Shown piece after piece: positions 46,740 to 60,129 of a stretch of DNA of 64,000 nt. The DNA is from Megaleporinus macrocephalus (Eukaryota; Chordata; Actinopteri; Characiformes; Anostomidae): the NCBI GenBank assembly GCA_021613375.1, contig CM038708.1:30209559-30273558 (forward strand). Reading direction: 5' to 3'. Both the position numbers and the translations under genes were made by a program. Position 1 is the stretch's first letter. The number at the start of each line of letters is the position of its first letter. The notes under the pieces were generated by a model. It made no database searches. It saw nothing but the letters and a program-made list of their open reading frames with translations, and was not told the DNA's origin.

Positions 46740-48240
46740 AAAAATACCTTGGTGGCAGTTTGATGGCGTTTTCTTGAGTATTTGAACACCTGCCCCTGTC
46801 AAAGTCTTTCTCATGTGTCAGTTTTTTTTCTCACGGCTTTGCTTATTTAGTTCCAGCCCATCAGTGAGCACTGACAATGAGGAGGCCGTCCTTGGATACA
46901 GTGGAAGACACGAGGTCAGCAGATATAAGAACCAGATGTGGACAGAGGAGCCAGGAGCTTCCAAAAACACACTATACGTTTGCTTTTTCCCCCATAGTCA
47001 GGAAAAAGAACAGAGGATTAACCACGTCTGGAGAAAAAGCAGCAGCTTTGTTTTTGTCTCTACTCAATAGTCTTTAGTCTGTGTGTTTAGTTCTATTGTC
47101 AGCGTTTGATGTTTCTGAACGCCTTTACTGTTTCCTGTATTGGCTCATCTCCTGGTGTTACTATGTGATTATTATGTGATTAGTGTTATTACTCTGTCTC
47201 TCTCCACTTGTCTGTGTGTGAATTGTTCTGTCTGTTTGGCTTCCTGTCTAACGTTCACTCTTTCCTCTAACTGCACACCCGAGACATTGGACCTCACCGA
47301 TAGCTCTCCATAACATTAAAATCAATGGACCTGAAATAATACATAATTAACATTTCACGTCATTACTTTTCTCTCCATTGTCTCAAAAAGTAGTGATGGG
47401 CTTTATAACCTTCCCCTGTCTGCGGGCAGAGATGCTGAATTCCATTAGACAGACTTTGAAAGTAGGGGCCCATGGTTTACAGTCATGAGCAAAAGTTTGG
47501 GCATCCATGGAAAAGATGGCTTGTTGGTATTCTCACTACAAAACATGATGTATTTTTCATGCATAAAAAGTACAGGATCACTGCTTATGATTGCTCCTCC
47601 TCTAAAAAAATTGGAGCTCCACTTGCTCAGGTGCATGTGTTGCTAACATATGAGTGCTTTGAAAACTGCAGAGGTGCTGTGCTGCACTGTTGTAGTTCTG
47701 TGGCACACATACTAAACAAATATTGTAGGAAATGTATACACTGTACAGCAATTTTGGTATCAAACTACAAATATTTTTTTCTGCAGCTACACTTTCTTAA
47801 GTAATTCATTATCAGCCTACGGCATAGCAAAGAGAACCGTCTCACATTTTTCACAGCTCTGTAGTACTGTTTAGTAATCACACTGTGAACTGAACATCAC
47901 ATTCTAACATTAAAGACCTTTATGCAGTCCAACATACGTTTGTCGTAAGAATATAATGTTAGAAAATACAATAACAAAAAAATAACAAAAGCGCAAGGAA
48001 TTCTGGGAAGTTCCACCCCAGTCACTTTAATATTCAGAGACAGACTGCACCAGTACCAGCTATTTACTCAACATGCTTTGCAAATAGGAGCTAGTTGTTT
48101 TCAGAAATACACTACATACTTTACTACATTGATTCTGCTGTAAATGGGATGTAGGCTTAATGAGATTTTTGGGTTTCTATAAAGCTTACACTGCATTGCA
48201 AGCATTGCTATGGGTTGGTGAGTTAGTTTTTCTCTGAGCT
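46740..48240. other. No gene recognised; repeat fragments
   Basis: GAGCAAAAGTTTGGGCATCCATGG at 47487 is a phrase common in fish DNA-transposon ends. A T/G-rich stretch at 47065-47290 looks LTR-like. Nothing coding is convincing. Confidence 0.4.
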
Positions 48241-48254
48241 ACCTCTACATGGAC

Positions 48255-48927
48255 ACTTGTTCCAATCGTTTCCATGGCCGCAGGTGTATAAAAGCAAGCA
48301 ACTAGATATGCAGACTGCTTCTACAAATATTAGTGAAAGAACGGGTCGCTCTCAGAAGCTCAATTCCGGCGCAGTAGCAAGATATAATGTCACCTGTGCA
48401 ACAAGTTCAGTCGTGAAATTTCCTCACAACTAAATATTCCACAGTCAACTGTCAGTTGTATTATAACAAAGTGGAAGCAACTGGGAACGACAGCAACTCA
48501 ACGTGATAGCCACGTAAAATGACACCAGTATACTCTAGAGGAGTGGAGATGTGTTCTCTGGAGTACCGAATCACGCTTCTCCGTCTGGCAGTCAGATGGA
48601 CTGGGTTTGGCAGTTTCCAGGGAAATCCTACTTTTCTGATTGAAATGTGCTAAAAGTTTGGTGGAGGGGGGATTATCGTGTGGGGTTGTTTTTCAGGAGT
48701 TGGGCTCGGCCCCTTGATTCCAGTGAACTCTTAATACTTCAGCAGACGAGATTTTGGATAAGGTCATACTCCCAACTTTGTGGGAACAGTTTTTCTGACC
48801 TCACAAATGTGCTTCTGGAAGAACGGTCAAAAGGCCTTCCCAGAAGAGTTGAAGCTGTTATAGCTGCAAAGGGTGGACCGACATCATATTAAACAATATG
48901 GATTAAGAATGAGCGTCACTCAAGTTC
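48255..48927 (+). pseudogene. Tc1-like transposon, internally deleted
   Basis: Follows a common vertebrate Tc1 element in order but in pieces: GCAGACTGCTTCTACAAATA, the start region GGTCGCTCTCAGAAGCTCA, TCGTGAAATTTCCTCACAAC, TTCTCCGTCTGGCAGTCAGA, GGGGGGATTATCGTGTGGGG, TTTGTGGGAACAGTTT, GTTGAAGCTGTTATAGCTGC and the end GGACCGACATCATATTAAAC. Several internal blocks are missing, including much of the catalytic region. After AAGTTCATA, where the terminal repeat should follow, a TA tract takes over. Confidence 0.85.
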
Positions 48928-49139
<212 letters not shown>

Positions 49140-50534
49140 CAGTGATATACTGGGCCTAGTTGAGGTGCATCTTATGTATAGATAGATAGGATTATGTATT
49201 ACAGTATGAATACACTTTTCACATTTTCTATCTATGAGTCTATGACACTGTCTTTCAATAGTGAAAACAGATACTGTGGTTGAAGTCTTCCTGCAGGTGG
49301 GAATTGTAATGAATAACAGGAGAGTCAGGATGGTCTGTATATGTGAAGGCTTTTCTAACCTTCAAGGTTCCTTTTCAATTTGTTTTTTAAAAAACAGAGT
49401 TGGAGAGTTCAAGCCCTTGGGAAAAACCTGCTAAATATCAAACAGGGGTGTGCATTGGAGACGACTGAATTGCTAATGAAATTTCAAGGCGTGCAGCAGC
49501 ACAAGAACTACCCTGGCACTGTTCAGTCAATGGAAGTTGGCTCAAAGCCCCTGTATTTATATACACTGTTTCAGGCAGAAACAGACTCACTAGTTTAACT
49601 TTCAGTCTGACAGTATTACTTATGCTTTGCAGTTTAGGTATGTTTTTACTGTTAATAAACATAGGACAGGCATTCCTCTCCAGCTATATAACCAAGTTTT
49701 GTATAGATACATGCTATATATCGCTCCTGATGGGATTTCTTGAGAGAGAGAGCTATGCTTTTTGCTCAGAGGATTGCTAAATTTGAAAACCTGCTGAATG
49801 TTTAAATGTGGACAGATTAGCTTAGAACATCAGAAGGCTGAAGATGCCTTTGCCTTCAGGGTAAAAGTGAGTAAAAATAAACAATCTGAAGATATGTGAA
49901 GCACATATTCATGAAATATACATCAGAAATGGTGGTTTGATTCATGGTAAATTGTGATGAATGCACTTACTGATTACCTTTGGGCACGCAAGAGTCAGCA
50001 AGCACTGCTTTCCTGTGCTGCTTTGTATATCCTGGAAACCAAAGTGAATTATTTAGCATGATAGTATGTATGTGTATCTGGTGCAGTGATTTAGCTGTTG
50101 GATGTTTATACTCTTTCCATAAACAAGACGCATCCTAATCACACATGCAGTCATTTAATTTACAATGTTTATGAATAATTATGAAGACCACCCAAAACAT
50201 TACATTTCATGCAGAACAGTTGCTACAATGAAAACAGATATGCAGAGCATAACTAAAGTGCTTCAATACATATTAAAATAAATCTTAGCATGCATTTAGA
50301 GAGAGATAAAGAGAGAGATAGACAGTTCTTTCTGATATATTCTTAAGGTTTATATATGCTTATGGTTTATAATTTGTACCACAGCAGCTCAATATCTCAA
50401 CTGTTTGGTCAGGGAAGCAATTTAGTTTTGCTCTAACCAACGCATACCCACATTTCCTTTCTGTGGCATTCTGAACCTGTTCGACTTTTTCATCCCAGAC
50501 TGCTTCAGCATACAAAGGTACAGAAGACTAGGCT
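49140..50534. other. No gene recognised
   Basis: AT-rich, with short GATA tracts near 49179 and GAGAGATA near 50300. No exon. Confidence 0.45.
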
Positions 50535-51925
50535 TAGAGTTTGATTAGGCTGGCAGACTTTGCCTGTTGAGGATTCAAATAGACTGGGCCAGGAGAATTT
50601 GCATGGTGACAGCTCAGTTTGAGTAAACCATGAGAACCATGTACAGTAACAGAGAAGTTTGATTGTACCAGGACATTTCTTTGTTAGCAAGTGTTTGACC
50701 AGGCCATGAGAATTTGCACAGTGACATCAAAGTTTAGGTGGGCCAGGAGACTTTGCACAGAGATAGAGGAGATTGGCTAGGTTGTGAGACTTTGCACAGA
50801 GATAGAGAAGTTTGACTAGCTTGGAAGACTTTGCACAGAGATAGAGGAATTTGACTAGCTTGGGAGACTTTGCACAGAGATAGAGGAATTTGACTAGCTT
50901 GGGAGACTTTGCACAGTGATAGAGGAGTTTGACTAGGTTGGGAGACTTTGCACAGTGATAGAGGAGTTTGACTAGGTTGGGAAACTTTCCACAGTGATAG
51001 AGGAGTTTGACTAAGTTGGGAGGCTCTGCATAGTCACAGCATAGAATGACTGGGCTGGGAGACTTTCCACTGCAACAGAGCAGTTTGAGTGTACTGGAAA
51101 ACCTTGCACAATGGCTGTGGAATCTGACTGGGCCAGGCGACCCTGCGCAGTCACCGAGAAGTTTAACTGTGCCAGGACACTTTGCACTGTGGCAGAGGAG
51201 TTTGACTGGGTTGGAAGCCTTTGCACAGTGACAGAGGAGTTAGACTGAGCTATTAGACTTTCCACAGTGTTAAAGGTGGTTGACTGGGCCGTGAGATTTC
51301 GTACAGTTACAGAGGGGTTTGACTAGGTTGGGAGACTTTGCACAGAGCTAGGGGAGTTTGACTAGTTTGGGAGACTTTGCACAGAGATAGAGAAGTTTGA
51401 CTAGGTTGGGAGACTTTGCACAGAGACAGGGGAATTTGACTGGGCAAGGAAACTTTCCACAGTTATGGAGGAGTTTAACTAGGTTGGGAGACTTTGCACA
51501 GAGATAGAGGAGTTTGACTGGGCCAGGAGACTCTGCATGGTGACAGCATAGTATGACTAAGCTTGGAGAGTTTGAATGTACTGGAAAACTCTGCACCATG
51601 GCTGTGGAATCAGACTGGGCCAAACGACCTTGCACAGTCACAGAGGAGTTAAACTGTACCAGGACACTTTGCAATGTGGCAGAAGAGTTTGACTGGATTG
51701 GAAGACTTTGCACAGTAACAGAGGAGTTAGACTGGGCTATTAGACTTTCTACAGCGTTAAAGGTGGTTGACTGGGCCGTGAGATTTCATACAGTTACAGA
51801 GGGGTTTGACTGGGTTGGGAGACCTTGCATAGCGATGAAGAGCCTGACTGTGCCAGGAAACTTTGAACTGTAGCAGTAAAGTTTGACAGAGCTGGGAGAC
51901 TTTGCACAGCTGAAAGATTTTTCAC
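50535..51925. repeat. 39-bp minisatellite with higher-order structure, about 35 units
   Basis: Units of the type GGGAGACTTTGCACAGAG then ATAGAGGAGTTTGACTAGGTT recur every 39 bp, for example at 50827 and 50866. The phase is kept over long stretches, so 13-residue repeats are open on both strands. A longer block repeats: 51037-51335 and 51540-51822 correspond unit by unit at an offset of about 487 bp (GGGCCGTGAGATTTC ends near 51300, with its counterpart near 51786). Edges are diverged; the centre is homogeneous. Confidence 0.93.
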
Positions 51926-51929
51926 TGCA

Positions 51930-54900
51930 GTCTGGAGAGTTTTCTCCCTGCCAGCTGTGGAGCTGTGTGTGGGATATCTTGGAGTTACACAAATTAATAT
52001 GAGGTATGAATAAATTAATTAACATATGCTGTTGTTGATGATGATGTTGAGCTATAAGCTACAACAGAGCTGTGCATTTATTTTGAATAATGTCATGAAT
52101 TATTTTACAAACCTTTGAGCTCTTTCTTTATTTGATTTGCAGAAGTGCACTGTTTTATTCTTGTCTGGCCAATGCAACCTTCTGGCATCATTTTATTATA
52201 GACACTGTTGCTTCACCACTTTGTATATATCCCTGCATTTCAGTTTATCCCTGCAAATAAATAGTTTTAGAACAGCCATTCTTCACTTGATTTGTCCACA
52301 GAATTCATGATTATATATAGCAGAATGACTTCAGCTATGCTCTTAAAAGCAAACACTGCTAATGTAAAGTTTCTCTAAAGGTGGAAGGTACTTTTTTGAT
52401 ATTGATACCATGATATTTCATATTTTTTGCAATATGAGTATTTTACTATGCAAACATTGTTAAAATTTCTAAATAAGCATTTGATGGTCTAGTCCACTCT
52501 TTCTATTCTGGATTTATTGTTTTTGTGATTTCCAAAATATATAAGAAAAAAAACCAACGGAACAACAACAAAAAACTGTGTGTCAAATACAGGACCATTA
52601 AAAAGTTTGAAATCACTATTTTAGAACCACTGTTCTAATATAAAACCAAACTGTTGATTTAAAATTATATTATTTATGATGCTAAAATTTCTTTAACTTT
52701 AACTTAATTATTCATAGAAAGCTGTACAAATGAAGATGTTTTAGATGTGTCCAGAGCTGTTGATGACTTTAAAAAATGAAGGCCTAAACAAAATTCATAG
52801 TCAGAAAGCTTTGCAGGAGGAGCTGCAATGATTAAATCTCGAGGCAGATATCAAAAATGAATGTAAGTAAATGACAAAGTGTTCCCTAAAATGTTGCATA
52901 AAATGCCTAGTTTTTAACAGTTAATTCTACATTAATTCTACAGTTATTTTTAAATCACTTGCCTACTAATAAAATGACAACTGATTGATCTGCTGTTGTG
53001 CACAATATTTTTAGAAGGCACAGTACAAAACAATCTTTAATTCTAAGGTATAAAGGAAGGTTGGATTGTAGTAATGTAAAATGAATTTTGACTATTATTG
53101 GCACATAAACCTACAAAGACATCAAGTGAAATTAAAATAGAATACAAAATATATGTGTGCAATGTGGGTCTTTTAAATAATAACTGTTGCAAATGCTATA
53201 TGTGATTGTGAAGAACATTGTTAAAGTTTAGAGAACCTAGAGCCAGGCACCCAATCCAAGAACAATTTAGAAACTTATGTTTACGAGCGAATGCTACTAG
53301 ACATAGCATTTGTAGTGGCTGCATACCAGGTCCCATAGCCTTACTGCTATGCTGTCACCTGTATAACCAGAATGATAAGTATATATATAATAGACAAGAG
53401 CTTCTAATTGAGATTAGTTTTAATAATATTTCTGGCAAGCGACAGTCATTATCTAGTTTAGATTGTGTATTGAAGATGCCTCTATTAGCAGATAATGCTT
53501 CAGGGAATTGTGATAAAGCTGTATGATGTGCTGTTCATTGTCTGATAATACACTGTTTGCTGCAAACTGTTTATTGTAAAAGGTAATGCAGCATTTTTTC
53601 ATTGTAGCAGGGCATTGGCACACTGACAGGACAGCCAATCACTTTTTTGGAAGATGTTGCTGTAGATAAAAAAATTCCTTTAAATGCACACAAGCAAAAT
53701 CAGAGTTAGCGTTTTATGCAAACAGCATTAGCATAACAAAGACAAGGGAACATTAGTTTGGGAGACAAGCTGTGACTTCTAGGGAACAAAAATTTGTTGA
53801 TGAGCCCCTTGAAGTGTAAAACAGTGGTATAATAAAGCAAAGCATCATGTATATGTAAATAAATGTGTAAGATAATTCTTGTATCTGTGAGGAAAGTGAA
53901 AGCAGACTGATATGCTGACTTCCACGCTTTCCAGGTTATTCTAACCCTCATTTAAGCACTTTTAACCAAGCTTGTATAAGCCTTCCTTATTGGATCATGG
54001 CCAGCATCAGAAATAGCATGCTTTATTATGTGTGCTGTATACTGTACAAATATGTACTTCATTTATACTTCATACTGCTAATAATTCTACAATTAAGATC
54101 ATGTGTGTTGCACTACATGTTTACATGACCACTAGAAAAAATAGTGACATACTTGTTTTTTTCAATATTATATTTTGTGATGCTGTATTAATTCTCAAAA
54201 TGTCAGTATTGATTTTAAAAAACAGTTTGCATGCAGATATATGTGACAGACAGTGCTTCACTTCATGTTGTTTTGAAACCCTGACCGCTAGATATCATGA
54301 TATCAACACTACTGGGCTTAAGCGCAGTGAAAAAACAATTCCTGTACAAACTTTTGAACAATAGTCCAAACTTCAGATTTTATAACAGCAAGAAATACAG
54401 GAAATGCTTTCTGAGGATAGCAGTGATGCCCTACCACTTGAGGATTAACCAGAATGTGATGTGACTCTGTAACGCTACACAGCAGTACATATCACCAGTA
54501 ACAGTAGAGACTTCTAATGACTTGTGGGTAGGTGTAATACGCACAGGGGAAGAGCAGACGAGTACAGCAAAATAACAGTTTGAGAGATTATTTCAAGACA
54601 GGATAATCCAGAAACATAGTCAAACGACACGCCAAAGGAGGTCAAAAAGGAGCGCTGACAAAACATGAACCAAAAGGCAAGGCTAAAACGAGAAGTCAAA
54701 AATACAGGCAAGGAGGTGAGTTAGAGCTGCCGGAGATGGAGGAAGGCATGACAGTAGGTAAAAAAAAAATGTATACAATGAAGCATTCACAGTTTAAATA
54801 TTTACAGGGATTATGTTATATATGCAATAATTGAGACAGCAATATTATTTATATTTATATTTTAATATTATTAATATTATTTATATTTATATTAGCTTAC

Positions 54901-56464
54901 AGTTATACATGTACAGATATATGCCCACCATATAACTATGGACAAAGCCTTTTCCTATACTTCAGAACAGATAAGAACAGAAACCAGCGTGCTCCAAACA
55001 TACTTACAACAGAAGCTAAAGGTCAGTTGATTCAACATATTAATGAGTCTGTTTCACTGGGATAACACAGTCAAAATGTCAAACCTGTTCTGGAATTCCA
55101 GGATGAGATTATAGTGTGTTGAGAAGTCACTGTGGAGCTTGGGATGCATAAGAATGAAGTTAATGGACAGTAAATACTATGATAGTTATTTAAACTGAAT
55201 CTGCAATAATGCTGACCATGCTAACTTAATATTGAACATAAACTAGTACACTTATTGGCTGATACTGCTTATCCACATTCTTCACATAGCTTTTATAGCC
55301 ACACAAAGACGTTGACACAATGGGCTTTATATTTGATTTGTGGTAAAGGAGCAACTTAGGGTTAAGTTTTATAGTTAACTCACAACAGCCATTGTCATAA
55401 TCATTAATAACAAAAGCATGTTGTAATGTTTTTTATCGATGTATATGGATTCATGTGCATACCTAACTATATTATTAACTATGTACTCTTGCAATTGTGT
55501 AATTATGTTTGGAGATGACAGTGATAATATGATCTCTGAATTCATCATGAAGTGGTCTTTAGTGTTGGACTAGTGAATAAAAGGTTAAGTCTTTTTTCTT
55601 CAGTGTTATGGTGCATTGCTTACTGATGATTTTTTACAATGTTTCTTCAACCATGTACCCAATAACCTTTGTGCACTGCAGATGAAAGATGCCATATCAG
55701 CACATCAGTGCTATCCACTGCTCTATCTCATGCTTTTGTCTTCTTGTTTGTCACATAAATGACTCTACAGTTGAGGGCAAAGGCCAACAATACAAATGGA
55801 AAGCCTAAATGAAGGTTTTAGTCTTTTGTACCCGGCTTATTCATGTACCCAGTATAATGCAGCCAGCTCTTTCATTCTCACACAACAGACTACATTTGTA
55901 AATGATGGAATTAACTGAATGTGAACAGATGCATTCATGTTTACTCCATATCTATATTATAAAGCCAAGTATTCCACTGTTTATAGTGTTTCTAAATGTG
56001 TGGCTTTATCGTGCTATTGTCTGTGTCTGTGTAGGGAATTGATAACAGGTTTGTTTACTTTTCTGTGTAGAATGGAGCACTGCACTAACAGTATCATTCA
56101 CTATTATGTAGAAAGCAGACAGATCATGAAATTCTTATTCATACACAACATACTTACTTTTACTTGGGATAGCTGCTACTTAAACATCTTCTTCTGCCTT
56201 ATCCATGTAACGTAGGAGGCTTGTGCTTCAGTTGCATGTACTGAGTTGCTTTATTTGGGGCAGCTCAATATTCAGAGTCCTTAAAAAAAGGCAGTGGTCA
56301 AAACAGGCAAGAGTAAAAAAAACACAAAGGAAAAACAAAGGGTTTTATATGGATGTCCTAATAGGTCCTGGATCAGCTGTAGATGTGTGGAGAAGGTTGC
56401 GCCAGGAGCCCAGAGGGGGTGGTTTGTGACACTTCACCTGAGTCTGTACATTTAATTTATTATA
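51930..56464. other. No gene recognised
   Basis: AT-rich. The 102- and 110-codon frames at 53218-53526 and 54032-54364 have no recognisable domain. A TATTTATATTTATATT cluster lies at about 54845-54893. Confidence 0.45.
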
Positions 56465-57020
56465 TACAAAAAAGTTGGAACAGTTTTTTCTGAACAACTT
56501 TAACTTGTTTTTGTAAACACGCTCATTCTGAAACTGATGCCTGCAAAAACTTTCCAAAAAGGTTGGGACAGGAGCAATTAAAGGTAATGTTATCGTGCTT
56601 GGGTGTGAAAGGAACATCTGCCCCATCCTTTATGAGCAAGGATGGGTTGAGAGCAAAAAGGCATCAGCAAGAAAAATCTAGCTGTTCAAAAACAACAATC
56701 CTTAATGAGCGTTTGCAAAGATTTGGGATAAAAACCAAATTCTAGGCTGGAGATCACTGCATGGATTTAGGAATATGTTGACCAACTGTTGTTAATAAAC
56801 ACTGTTTGCTGCTACATCCACAAAGGCAAATACTAAGAATGTTCTATGTACAGAGAAAGCCATATGTGAACAATATCCATAAACAAGCTCCTCTGAAATG
56901 GGCATGGTGGAAATGTGTATTGCAGTGTAACTTTTCAGATTGTTTATAGAAATAATGGAGGTTGTGTACTCTGGGTCAAAGCAGAAATGGACCATCCAGA
57001 TTGTTAGGTTGTTAGGTGTA
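56465..57020 (+). pseudogene. Tc1-like remnant (GTTGGGACA family)
   Basis: AAAAGGTTGGGACAGGAGCAA, GTTTGCTGCTACATCCACAAA, AAGCCATATGTGAACAATATCC, TTTTCAGATTGTTTATAGAA and GACCATCCAGATTGTTAG follow the order of a fish Tc1 family up to the middle of the transposase. The 3' half is absent and stops are frequent. Related to 36838-37425 and 59610-60080. Confidence 0.75.
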
Positions 57021-57334
57021 ATGTGTAAACCCAGTGTCTGTGATTGTACCCGGGGGTAGATAGCTAATAGATAACTTACACTTCTGCACTGGTAATGCTG
57101 GTAGACGTGCACTTTTTTGATGGAAGGTGCTGCCATCTCTTTACAGACATCCATACTTATGTTAACATGACAAAACCAAGCAACGTGAGTTAGAACAGCA
57201 TGGCTGCATTATCACAGGTGCTAGGACAGCAAGCATGTCTCCTACTGAAAACACATTATAAAGTGTAGACTATGACAAAGACTGGAAAACTAAAGTTTAG
57301 TTTAGAATTATTCTGTCACTTGTGTTTACAAGCA

Positions 57335-57590
57335 GCAAAATTTGACCTCCACATTTAACCAGTGCAGTGAAACACCCACATACTAGTGAACATACACACT
57401 AGGGGGCAGTGAGTACACATGCCCAGAGCGGTGGGCAGCTCTATCCACAGCGGCCAGGGAGCAGTTGGGGAATAGGTGCCTTGCTCAAGGGCACTTCAGT
57501 CGTGTCCTGCTGGTCTCGGGGATCAAACCGGCGACCTTAAGGTCACAAGAGCAAATCCACAACCTTCAGCCCAAGACTGCCTACAAAAAC
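57335..57590 (-). mobile_element. tRNA-derived SINE
   Basis: On the minus strand the sequence opens GGCAGTCTTGGGCTGAAGG (A-box region) and continues to GGTCGCCGGTTTGATCCCC, which fits an RNA polymerase III B box (GGTTCGANNCC) with one change. The body GCCCTTGAGCAAGGCACC and the tail toward GTGTTTCACTGCAC match a SINE I know from otophysan fishes. Confidence 0.75.
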
Positions 57591-57718
57591 TTCACTGTCC
57601 CGTGTGAGAATGCTTACAAAACTAGATCAATTGGTCCCCAAATGATTATTAAGTGCTGTTATAGGGAAGGTGATGTAACACACTGGTAAACCTGCTTCTG
57701 TTTATTATGAGCATATTG

Positions 57719-57800
57719 TCGCTGTCCAAAGAAAATAAAAATGGCAACCTTAGAGAGAACAAACACTGGCTTTACATTTAATGTAATTAATGTGTCAAAG
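57719..57800. mobile_element. Fragment of the TCGCTGTCCAAAGA MITE family
   Basis: Begins TCGCTGTCCAAAGAAA like the 10707 copy, followed by a diverged AAATGGCAACCTT segment. The right end is missing. Confidence 0.5.
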
Positions 57801-59447
57801 ATATTGCCATCAGCAGCATCGTGTACATGTATCCTGCTGTATTAACAAGGCAGTAAATAAAGTTCTTTGCAGATGTGTTTGCAACAAGTTGGTATACGCA
57901 AATTCTTCAAAAAAGGGCACCAAAAATGGCTTCTCAGCTCCCACTGCTGCAATGCTTGCATAACACAACAGATTCATCACACCACCATTTACACTGAAAT
58001 AAATGCTTTGCTACATTTGGTCAGGGCTGAACGCATCACTGGTAGACTGCTAAAACGCACCTAAATCTTTCATTTTTGATGGAAAGGAGAAAATCAAGCT
58101 CCAGACTTCAGATCTGAAAACATAGACAGGTGTTTCTGTCTCAATTCTATGGGCATGAAAGAATGTGTTGCTATCAAGCTGTTACTGAGAAAAGGAAAAA
58201 GAAGAGGAACACTGGCAAACCAATAAAAGATGCTCGTGATGTTCTAGAGAAAAGGGACTATTCAGACCTCATCATCACTGAGTGTGTTTGGGATTATCTG
58301 ATTTATGAGAAGTAGTGCAGCCAGTACAGTTTCTTAGACTGAACTTGGATGTGTAAAAAAATATTTCTGCAGATTTAAAACTAAAAGTCTTAAAATCAGG
58401 TCAAGAATAGAAGCTTCAGCAATAAGGCAAAAAAAACTATTTAAAAAATATATATTCAGCTTTGAAGCGTCTGTGTATTTTATTTGTCAAATATGTATAT
58501 TTGTATATTATATTGTATATATTTGAACATGTTTGTATATTTAATTTTTTTTTATTTTTAACCCTTTTCTTATTGAATAATAAAAAATAGTGCAATTTTC
58601 ACCTAAAATGATATAAATGATAAGTGATCTCGGGCATTTGCACAATACCGTATTTCAAATATAACAAAAACACCTAAATACAAATAACCATCTGGTATCT
58701 AGCTTAAAACCTTTACATTTACACTATCTACACTGTTACCAAAGACAATAACCACAATTACTAATATGGCAAATAATAACTTTAAACGATCCATGTGCAA
58801 ATGTATGTGCGAGGTTTTACCCAAATTCTTCTAAATTAAATTGTTTGGAATACTTTAATATCCTTTAATCTGATACTTAACTATCCCTCTCTCTTACACT
58901 CTTACAGGCAAAGACTTGCTTGAATATTTAGAAAATTGCATCCTACTAGATTTATTATTCTCATTTTCTTCCTCAGAATGATCCCCTTCCTTCCTCACTA
59001 TCTATCTCCCTCCTCCAGACTGCTCCACTGATTTATCAGTGTTTGGAACTATGTGTCCTCATGCTTTCACACATTATGACAGTAATATTAACTGGGAGTT
59101 TTACGTCTGTGTGTATGACTGAATAGTTTCTGATGATTTAAACCTGCTAGTAAACTTGTGTCTTTGATGGTCAGTGCAGTGTTTGGAAAGTAAATTAAAT
59201 AGCGGAGTCACGTGCAGTTGCGAGGTAATGGCTAAAACATGAAGGACATAAACCATGCATGCTTCTCCACCTTCACTAGCTCATTTGGGGGCCATCTTTC
59301 TTCTCAGTGTGCTTCAGTGAGTTTGGAGGCTATAGGGGTGAGAGAATAAGTAGCACTGTGACCTAAAGGCTGTGTGATAATACAGAAAAGAATAAGAATT
59401 TACCATTTCACTGTACACTGAAACAAATAGAAAACCTGTACCAGCTT

Positions 59448-59450
<3 letters not shown>
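57801..59450. other. No gene recognised
   Basis: AT-rich. Two frames of about 60 codons (57867-58064 and 58130-58315) lack known motifs. Confidence 0.45.

Positions 59451-59534
<84 letters not shown>
59451..59534. repeat. (TA)n microsatellite, about 84 bp
   Basis: Pure TA dinucleotides lying about 75 bp upstream of a Tc1-like remnant. Confidence 0.97.
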
Positions 59535-59535
<1 letters not shown>

Positions 59536-59609
59536 TGTAAATAAAAAAGAAAGCAGTGATTAGCTATTCTATATTTAACTCAACCACATCATTGTTGCTT
59601 GTAAATATA

Positions 59610-60080
59610 CATTGAGAACTCTTTGAAAAGAATACTTTGACAAGCCACTGTCAACCATAAAAACAAAAGTTGCTACATCCACAAATGTAGGACTGTACTG
59701 CAGAGTGGAATAACATCCAGAAACGCTGTTGACGTCTCTGGATGTGAGCTCATATGAAATTGTCTGATGCTCAGCGAAAAACATGCATTGTGGTCTGTTG
59801 AGTCAACCGTGTAGATTCACTGTACCGAAGAAAGAAAATGATTATCCACATTGTTACCAGCGTAAAGTTCAAAAGCCAGGGTCTGTCATGGTATTAGGGT
59901 GTACTATAGTGCCCAGGGCATGTCCATGTTTACAAATAGTGCCTTGTAGACAACATTTTCTTCGACATGCTGCCTCTCATTCTGCATGTGTTTTAACAGC
60001 AAGCTGGTGTAGTCAGAACGTGCAGGTGCTAAACTGGCCTGGCAGCAGTCCAGATCAATCTCCCATTAAAAACAGAAAAC
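59610..60080 (+). pseudogene. Tc1-like remnant (GTTGGGACA family), middle and C-terminal part
   Basis: GTTGCTACATCCACAAATG, AACATCCAGAAACGC, GTGGTCTGTTGAGTCAAC, TTGTTACCAGCGTAAAGTTC, GTCTGTCATGGTATTAGGGT (the SVMVLG motif of the frame), CATTCTGCATGTGTTTTAAC, GCTAAACTGGCCTGGCAGCA and GTCCAGATCAATCTCCCATT follow the Tc1 family in order. One frame (59783-60127) stays open for 114 codons but lacks the full catalytic set. Confidence 0.8.
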
Positions 60081-60129
60081 AGAAAACAGAAGTCGAGAGA
60101 AGCCATGTGGTAGTAATAATTTTCTAGAC

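Noticed and set aside
50535..51925. CRISPR-like regular repeats
   Set aside because: The units are contiguous and diverged with no unique spacers, and the genome is vertebrate; this is a minisatellite.
53218..53526. 102-codon open frame with several Cys
   Set aside because: No recognisable motif or start context, and it lies in AT-rich non-coding DNA.
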